Origin: Treponema sp. UBA4232
GTDB lineage: Bacteria; Spirochaetota; Spirochaetia; Treponematales; Treponemataceae
Assembly: GCA_002396325.1 (NCBI GenBank)
Contig: DGXM01000129.1
Location: 1 to 11,101 of the forward strand
Direction: 5' to 3'
Length of the DNA stretch: 11,101 nt
A program made the translations under genes and the position numbers. The notes beneath the pieces were generated by a model. That model saw nothing but the letters and a program-made list of their open reading frames with translations, ran no database searches and was not told the DNA's origin. This document shows positions 6,572-11,101 of this stretch, one piece after another. The first letter of the stretch is position 1; the number at the start of each line of letters is the position of its first letter.

Positions 6572-6577
6572 GGGAGG
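6572..6577 (+). promoter_or_regulatory. Ribosome binding site selecting the TPR start at 6588
   Basis: GGGAGG lies 10 nt before the ATG at 6588. An in-frame ATG at 6555 also exists but has no purine-rich site before it and would place 11 polar residues ahead of the signal peptide. The site therefore favours 6588. Confidence 0.65.
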
Positions 6578-6587
6578 TTTTGTAGAA

Positions 6588-7469
6588 ATGAACAAAATTT
6601 ATGTGAAAATTATCTGTATAATGATGTTTTTCTCTGTCGCGGCACTGGGATTTTCCGAAAACAGCAATTTTGCCGGCGGTGAGTCGTATTTTCGCCAGAA
6701 CCAGCCGGACAAGGCGATTCCGCTTTTGGAGACTTCCATTACCGAAGGCGGCAATCCGCGCGCATATATTTATCTTGCCCTGTGCTATTACCAGCTTGAG
6801 CGCTATCAGGAGGCCATCGAGGTTTGCAACAAAGGAATGATGGCTACAGGCACGAACAAAAAGATTATCGCCTACAATGCGGGAAACATCTCCTTTAAGA
6901 TGGAAAATTACGCTGCGGCTGAAAAATGGTACTCAATGGCCATTACAGCCGATGCCACTTATGCCCCCGCGGTTTTGAACAGGGCGCAGGCTCTTTTGAA
7001 GCAGGGCAAATACAGGGAAAGCCGTGAAGATTACATCCGTTATCAGGAACTTGCGCCGGAAAATCCCCAGTATCAGGAGATTCAGGTGCTGATTGGACTT
7101 CTGGACACCGAGATTGGACGGCTGGCGGAGGAAGAGGAAAAGGCCCGTCAGGAAGAAGTTCGCATCCAGGCCGAGAATGCCCGTATTGAAGCCGAAAATG
7201 CACGTATAGTTGCGGAACAGGCGGCACAGGCAGCGGCGGCGGAAGAAGCACGTATAAAGGCGGAGAAAGCCGCAGAGGAGGCCCGTATTCAGGCTGAAAT
7301 GGCGGCGGCCAAAGCGGCGGAGGCGGAACGTCAGGCGGCGGAAGAAGCTGAGCGCAGAAAGCGTCTGCTTGAGGATGTTGCGGCTTCACTCCAGGATTCG
7401 GAATCACAGAATATGTCTGCGGGTGCAGAGGGTACAGTCGACTACGGATACGAATCCGAACTTGAGTAG
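6588..7469 (+). CDS. Exported TPR protein with Ala/Glu-rich heptad coiled coil
   Basis: A 293-residue protein. Residues 1-22 (lysines then IICIMMFFSVAALGF) form a signal peptide or anchor, so it likely acts in the periplasm. Residues 28-160 hold about four TPR units (including ESYFRQNQPDKAIPLLETS, AYIYLALCYYQLERYQEAIE and AVLNRAQALLKQGKYRESRE). From about 176 to 262 comes an uninterrupted, highly charged coiled coil with heptads such as AENARIE and AEKAAEEARIQ, similar in composition to TolA; it would form a long rod. The tail (DYGYESELE) is acidic. The TPR plus Glu/Ala-Arg repeat layout recalls T. pallidum TP0470-type proteins, an analogy from memory rather than an alignment. A scaffold linking envelope components is the likely role. 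It diverges from the minus-strand TPR operon and is followed by a hairpin terminator, so it is probably monocistronic. Confidence 0.88.
   Translation: MNKIYVKIICIMMFFSVAALGFSENSNFAGGESYFRQNQPDKAIPLLETSITEGGNPRAYIYLALCYYQLERYQEAIEVCNKGMMATGTNKKIIAYNAGNISFKMENYAAAEKWYSMAITADATYAPAVLNRAQALLKQGKYRESREDYIRYQELAPENPQYQEIQVLIGLLDTEIGRLAEEEEKARQEEVRIQAENARIEAENARIVAEQAAQAAAAEEARIKAEKAAEEARIQAEMAAAKAAEAERQAAEEAERRKRLLEDVAASLQDSESQNMSAGAEGTVDYGYESELE
7155..7350 (+). repeat. Imperfect 21-bp heptad-coding repeats
   Basis: The coiled-coil segment is built from imperfect 21-bp units (7 codons), clearest at 7161-7220, where units encode RIQAENA, RIEAENA and RIVAEQA, then again around 7248-7300. The 21-bp spacing is the DNA trace of a heptad; such repeats can change in copy number by slippage or recombination without breaking the frame. 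Confidence 0.65.
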
Positions 7470-7476
7470 AAAAACT

Positions 7477-7523
7477 GCCCGGTGGCCGTGTACAGATGGC
7501 TTATGCCGGGCCTTGTTCTTTTT
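7477..7523 (+). terminator. Rho-independent terminator of the exported TPR gene
   Basis: Eight bases after the stop, GCCCGG (7477-7482) pairs with CCGGGC (7506-7511), with a possible inner GCC/GGC pairing (7486, 7498), followed by a T-rich run (7513-7523). A second AT-rich inverted repeat, CTTAAAA (7542-7548) and TTTTAAG (7556-7562), lies just beyond and may assist termination. Confidence 0.65.
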
Positions 7524-7582
7524 CGATGGAACTTTGAAAATCTTAAAACCCGTTTTTTTAAGTCTATTTCGGGGAAAACCAC

Positions 7583-7611
7583 TTTACGGTTTGCTTTTAG
7601 TGATATATAAT
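7583..7611 (+). promoter_or_regulatory. Promoter of the large TPR/Ser-Thr-rich gene
   Basis: TTTACG (7583-7588) and TATAAT (7606-7611) are separated by 17 nt, a good sigma-70 promoter. Transcription would start near 7618, giving a leader of about 58 nt. It sits immediately after the terminator region of the preceding gene, so the large gene has its own transcription. Confidence 0.7.
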
Positions 7612-7625
7612 TGAAAGAAATACCG

Positions 7626-7651
7626 AAAAATCTTGATTTTTAAAGATTTTT
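7626..7651. promoter_or_regulatory. Inverted repeat in the leader of the large gene
   Basis: AAAAATCTT (7626-7634) and AAGATTTTT (7643-7651) are perfect 9-bp inverted repeats around an 8-nt loop. They lie between the predicted transcription start and the ribosome site (GGGGA, 7664-7668). It could be an operator for a dimeric regulator or a weak RNA hairpin; sequence alone does not separate these. Confidence 0.4.
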
Positions 7652-7675
7652 GGATTGATTTCTGGGGATAGGGAA

Positions 7676-10600
7676 ATGGCAACGAAAAATCAGAATTCAG
7701 ACAGCACAAAAACGACAAAGGCTTCAGGAGAAACCGGAAACGCAAAAAAGACCGGAACCACAAGGACCCGTACAACCACTGCAAGAAGAGCATCTGGAAG
7801 TGCAGGGGAGAGCGTTGAAAAAAAGCCTGCCACGCGTACAGCTGCATCAAGGACGACTGCCGCAAAAGCAGGCACCGCAAAGACGGCGGAAAAATCCACT
7901 GCCGCAAGAGTCTCCGCAACGAGGACTTCTGCAGACAGAGCTTCATCCGCACGGGCGTCAAGTGCTGAAAAGACGGGTGGAACCCCAAAAATCACCGCGT
8001 CAAGAACATCTTCCTCATTGAGGTCCGGCACACGAACATCATCTTCAGGAACTTCAAAAACCTCTTCGACCGTTCGTCCGTCATCTCGAACCACATCCCA
8101 AAGAATAAGCACCCCCGCCGAAGACGAACTCAGGTCCGCATTCGGAACAGGCTCCTATGTTTCTGCATCCTCTTACGGCACGTTTACAGACTCTAAATCA
8201 GAAGATGCCGCTCCGAAAAACGAGACACCGAAAACTCAGCGTCCGACGTCCACTTTCGCGTCTGATGTTGCGGATTATCTTGAATCATCATCTTCAAGCG
8301 GAGAAACTGCTTCCTATGAGTCCATATCCCCGTCTTCATCATATGCATCGCCTTCATCATCTGCCGTAAAAACTTCCTATGCGGCAACAGAAAACGAGCC
8401 TGCTTCATACAAGGGGCAGAGTCCAAATCTTGAAGACCTTATTATGGAAGATTTGTCATCCCGCGACGGCAAAGACTATTCAACCCCGGAAGAAAATCCG
8501 CAGGAAAAGAGAAAGTCAAAGGCTGTGCCGATAATCCTTGCTGTGGCAGGTATCCTGCTTCTTGCGGGGCTTGGAACGTATCTTGTTGTAAACCGTTCGC
8601 CAAAAAATACAGGGGCAGACGCGAAGAAACAGTCCATGCCTTTGGAACAGCGTGAGAGCACAAGGGCGCTTGCAAGTCAGTATATGGAAAACGGCGAGTA
8701 CGACCAGGCTATTTCACTTCTCAAGGCTTACATAGATGAAAATCCGACGGACGCAGAGGCTCTTACTCTCCTTCAGATTGCTCAGAGCGAAAAAGAGCGT
8801 CTCAGTGCACCTGAGTCCACGGATGATATTCTCCAGACCTACAATAATTTGATTTCAACCGGCGATTATGCAACCGCTCTCCGTCTTATAGCAGCAACGC
8901 CCGAAGATACTCTTGTTTCACAGGGAATTGACGGTCCTGCTTTGATTTCCAAGGCACGTGCCCTTGAAAACGGACGGAATCTTATGAACCAGGGTGCTTA
9001 TGAGCAGGCCGCTTCTGATTTGGGCATTTACCTTTCCCAGAACCCGGGAGATGCAGATGCGGAAAAACTTTTGAATCAAGTGAACCGCCTGAGCACTCTT
9101 GCCTCAAATTCAAATATCGCAGGTATTGATAATTCCGCAGGCCGCACTGATTTGTCCGCTTCTGATGATTCGACTTCAAACGCAAACGGCAATTCCGGGA
9201 CAACATCTGCATATGCAGGAACCACAGGAGATTTGGTTTCCTTGAATTCTTCATCAGTTTCCGGCAATGCAGGTCCTTCCTCGTCTTCTTATGAGCAGAC
9301 TCCGGTTGTCTCGTCATTTACGGGTATGAACTCGCTTCCTGAGGGGACGACATCTCGCACGGAAAATCAGTCTTCCACCGGAAACACATCTTCGCGCACG
9401 GGAAACACACAGCCTGTCGCAAATGTAAATCCGCGCACAAACGGAAGTTCCTCATCATCACGCGCTGAAGGCACAACTCCAGGCACAAGCAGCACTTCCT
9501 CGTCACCACGCAGTGAAGGCACGGCATCCGGCACAAGCGCAAACGCGGCGACACCTGTAAGAAATGCGGGCACATCAAGTTCAACTCCCGCCGCAAATAC
9601 AGGTTCCGCACCCGTCACACGCACAGTGAGCACAATCTCCACACCCGGCGCAAACAGCACTTCCTCATCACCACGCAGTGAAGGCACGGCATCCGGCACA
9701 AACGCAAACTCGGCAACAACTGTAAGAAATGCGGGCACATCAAGTTCAACTCCCGCCGCAAATACAGGTTCCGCACCCGTCACACGCACAGTGAGCACAA
9801 TCTCCACACCCGGCGCAAACAGCACTTCCTCATCACCACGCACTGAGGGCACAGCATCCGGCACAAATGCAAACTCGGCGACACCTGTAAGAAATGCGGG
9901 CGCATCAAGTTCAACTCCCGCCGCAAATACAGGTTCCGCACCCGTCACACGCACAGTCAGCACAATTTCATCTTCACAGGTTCCGGCGAATACATCCGGC
10001 GGTCAGGGACGGCTTTCCGAACTCCTTGCACAGGCAACGGCTTCCGCATCTGACGACAACTCCATCGTGAGCGACGGCACAAGGACATCTCCCGAAGTGC
10101 TTTTGAGACGCTACGGAAGAAGGGCCATCACCAGAAACGAAGCTCTTGCGGTCGGACGCGACTACATCAACGACCGGAAATACGATGAGGCAATAAACCT
10201 TATGAGAGAACTTCTCACTTTGAATCCCAACGATGAAGAGGCCAGAAGACTTTTGGAAGAGGCACAGGATTTGAAGCGCAGAAACGGTGGAAACGGAGGG
10301 GCACGTACCGCTGATCAGAATCTTGATTTGGCACGGAGGTGGATCAATCAGGGAAATTACGATGACGCAATCACTTTGCTGAACAGCATTCTGAACAAAG
10401 ATCCTTCCAATGAGGAGGCCGGAAGACTTTTGAAAGAGGCCCTTGCAGCCCGGAACGGTGAGACTCCTGAAGCAAAGAGGGCCCGCGAACAGGCAGAACA
10501 GGCCGCTGAAAATGAACGCAAGGCACGCGAGGAAGCTGAAAGAAATGCCGCCATCAATGAAGCCCGGAACGCGCTCAGAAACGGAAACCCCGAGGATGCG

Positions 10601-11101
10601 ATAGCCGCATTGGAAAGGATTCTTGCTGAAAATCCGAATGATGCACAGGCAAAGGCGCTCTTGGAACAGGCTGAAAATGCAAAGGCCCAGGCCGACCGCG
10701 AAAGACAGAACAATTTGAATGAGGCAAAGTCCGGCATTGCAAACGGAGATTATGACGATGCAATCAATGCCTTGAATCAGATTTTGAAAAATAATCCGAA
10801 TGACGAAGAGGCAAAGAAACTTCTTGCACAGGCAACAGCTGCAAAGAGACAGGAAGAAAAGGACCGTCAGGATAAACTTAATCAGGCGAAGAATCTCATG
10901 AATGCCGGCAGGTATGATGAGGCCTCCGCAATTCTCAATGATTTGCTGAAGCAGAATCCGAATGATGCGGAGGTTCAGAAACTTCTTGCGAATATCGGGG
11001 CCAAGAAAGTAGAAGCCGCACGCGACAGGCAGAACAAACTGAACGCCGCAGAAGACAGCATCAACAGCGGAAATTATGATCAGGCAATAAACACACTGAA
11101 C
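7676..11101 (+). CDS. Giant membrane protein: basic Ser/Thr-rich tail, TM helix, 55-aa and TPR-like repeats (3' partial)
   Basis: An open frame of 1142 codons without a stop to the window edge; I translated it continuously from ATG with GGGGA 7 nt upstream. Layout: residues 1-280, low-complexity Ser/Thr/Ala tail with many Arg/Lys in the first 150 (for example TRTAASRTTAAKAGTAKTAE); KRKSK then a membrane helix (283-305), giving tail-in, rest-out topology; TPR-like units at about 324-372 and 422-472; a Ser/Thr/Asn/Gly-rich linker (about 475-805) with three 55-residue repeats; TPR-like units at 823 and 882, a charged helix near 928-957, then 54-residue TPR-like repeats from 958 onward. The outer part is probably a periplasmic scaffold spanning away from the inner membrane. 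The Thr-rich basic tail could be a kinase/FHA target or bind nucleic acid (inference). I do not recognise a named family, and no enzyme domain is visible. Confidence 0.85.
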   Translation, partial: MATKNQNSDSTKTTKASGETGNAKKTGTTRTRTTTARRASGSAGESVEKKPATRTAASRTTAAKAGTAKTAEKSTAARVSATRTSADRASSARASSAEKTGGTPKITASRTSSSLRSGTRTSSSGTSKTSSTVRPSSRTTSQRISTPAEDELRSAFGTGSYVSASSYGTFTDSKSEDAAPKNETPKTQRPTSTFASDVADYLESSSSSGETASYESISPSSSYASPSSSAVKTSYAATENEPASYKGQSPNLEDLIMEDLSSRDGKDYSTPEENPQEKRKSKAVPIILAVAGILLLAGLGTYLVVNRSPKNTGADAKKQSMPLEQRESTRALASQYMENGEYDQAISLLKAYIDENPTDAEALTLLQIAQSEKERLSAPESTDDILQTYNNLISTGDYATALRLIAATPEDTLVSQGIDGPALISKARALENGRNLMNQGAYEQAASDLGIYLSQNPGDADAEKLLNQVNRLSTLASNSNIAGIDNSAGRTDLSASDDSTSNANGNSGTTSAYAGTTGDLVSLNSSSVSGNAGPSSSSYEQTPVVSSFTGMNSLPEGTTSRTENQSSTGNTSSRTGNTQPVANVNPRTNGSSSSSRAEGTTPGTSSTSSSPRSEGTASGTSANAATPVRNAGTSSSTPAANTGSAPVTRTVSTISTPGANSTSSSPRSEGTASGTNANSATTVRNAGTSSSTPAANTGSAPVTRTVSTISTPGANSTSSSPRTEGTASGTNANSATPVRNAGASSSTPAANTGSAPVTRTVSTISSSQVPANTSGGQGRLSELLAQATASASDDNSIVSDGTRTSPEVLLRRYGRRAITRNEALAVGRDYINDRKYDEAINLMRELLTLNPNDEEARRLLEEAQDLKRRNGGNGGARTADQNLDLARRWINQGNYDDAITLLNSILNKDPSNEEAGRLLKEALAARNGETPEAKRAREQAEQAAENERKAREEAERNAAINEARNALRNGNPEDAIAALERILAENPNDAQAKALLEQAENAKAQADRERQNNLNEAKSGIANGDYDDAINALNQILKNNPNDEEAKKLLAQATAAKRQEEKDRQDKLNQAKNLMNAGRYDEASAILNDLLKQNPNDAEVQKLLANIGAKKVEAARDRQNKLNAAEDSINSGNYDQAINTLN
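9491..9966 (+). repeat. Three in-frame 165-bp tandem repeats
   Basis: Units begin at 9491, 9656 and 9821, exactly 165 bp (55 codons) apart; the first two are complete and nearly identical, and the third is similar until about 9966. A degenerate 45-bp piece of the unit start precedes them (9446-9490). They encode Ser/Thr/Ala/Gly/Asn-rich segments (starting STSSSPRSEGTASGT) at residues 606-660, 661-715 and 716 to about 764. High identity, including silent positions, shows recent duplication or ongoing homogenisation. Confidence 0.92.
10547..11101 (+). repeat. 162-bp coding repeats (54-residue TPR-like units)
   Basis: Units begin at 10547, 10709, 10871 and 11033 (the last cut by the window), each exactly 162 bp. 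The shared protein pattern is N-x-L-N-x-A, N-G-x-Y-D-D-A-I, I-L-x-x-N-P-N-D, A-x-x-L-L-A-x-A and a charged end with RQ. They are more diverged in DNA than the 165-bp repeats, so they are older or under selection on the protein fold. Each unit is a TPR-like helix pair plus about 20 extra residues. Confidence 0.85.

Noticed and set aside
6943..7407. Minus-strand Pro-rich ORF opposite the exported TPR gene
   Set aside because: The Pro/Leu runs are the complement of Ala/Glu/Arg heptad codons; there is no start signal.
7690..8112. Minus-strand ORF (140 codons) opposite the start of the giant gene
   Set aside because: It lies opposite low-complexity Ser/Thr/Ala codons whose complements are rarely stops. 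The plus frame has promoter, ribosome site and a coherent domain order.
9367..9963. Long minus-strand ORF (198 codons) with repeated Val/Ala/Glu-rich units
   Set aside because: It is the antisense of the 165-bp repeats within the large plus-strand gene; its repeats mirror the sense repeats, and it has no ribosome site or recognisable domain.
9491..9966. CRISPR-like repeated array
   Set aside because: Units are directly adjacent 165-bp coding repeats without unique spacers, in frame with a continuous protein.

Overview
The window looks like a chromosomal segment of a spirochaete, most likely a Treponema of moderate G+C. This rests on the style of the genes: membrane TPR proteins, a TPR protein with a TolA-like Ala/Glu heptad tail, and a eukaryotic-type kinase with an FHA partner. 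No marker gene such as rRNA is present, so genus is an inference. No tRNA, rRNA, insertion sequence or CRISPR array was found.

Left half (1-6332), all on the minus strand. In transcription order the genes are: a membrane-anchored TPR protein ending in an Mrr-like domain (4962-6332), a calcineurin-like metallophosphoesterase (4202-4960), a ParB-like domain protein starting at TTG (3316-4236), then a weak hairpin overlapping a new promoter, an FHA protein (2893-3237), a PPP-like phosphatase (1850-2893), a transmembrane Ser/Thr kinase (135-1832) and the first 46 codons of a further gene (1-138). Junctions are tight (TAATG, ATGA, 1-nt gap, 35-nt overlap), so this reads as two consecutive operons. 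Kinase, phosphatase and phosphothreonine reader in one transcript form a complete write/erase/read phospho-signalling set.

Middle (6333-6587): a divergent intergenic region with one good plus-strand promoter and a doubtful 36-codon leader ORF.

Right half (6588-11101), plus strand: an exported TPR/coiled-coil protein (6588-7469), a terminator, a good promoter, an AT-rich hairpin in the leader, and a very large open frame (7676 to beyond the end, at least 1142 codons). That protein has a basic Ser/Thr/Ala-rich cytoplasmic tail, one membrane helix, TPR-like units, a Ser/Thr/Asn-rich linker with three 165-bp tandem repeats, and 54-residue TPR-like repeats running off the edge.

Working model (inference): the kinase senses an envelope signal through its outer domain, phosphorylates cytoplasmic targets that may include the Thr-rich tail of the large protein and the FHA protein, and the PPP-like enzyme reverses this. 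The TPR proteins would act as envelope and cytoplasmic scaffolds.
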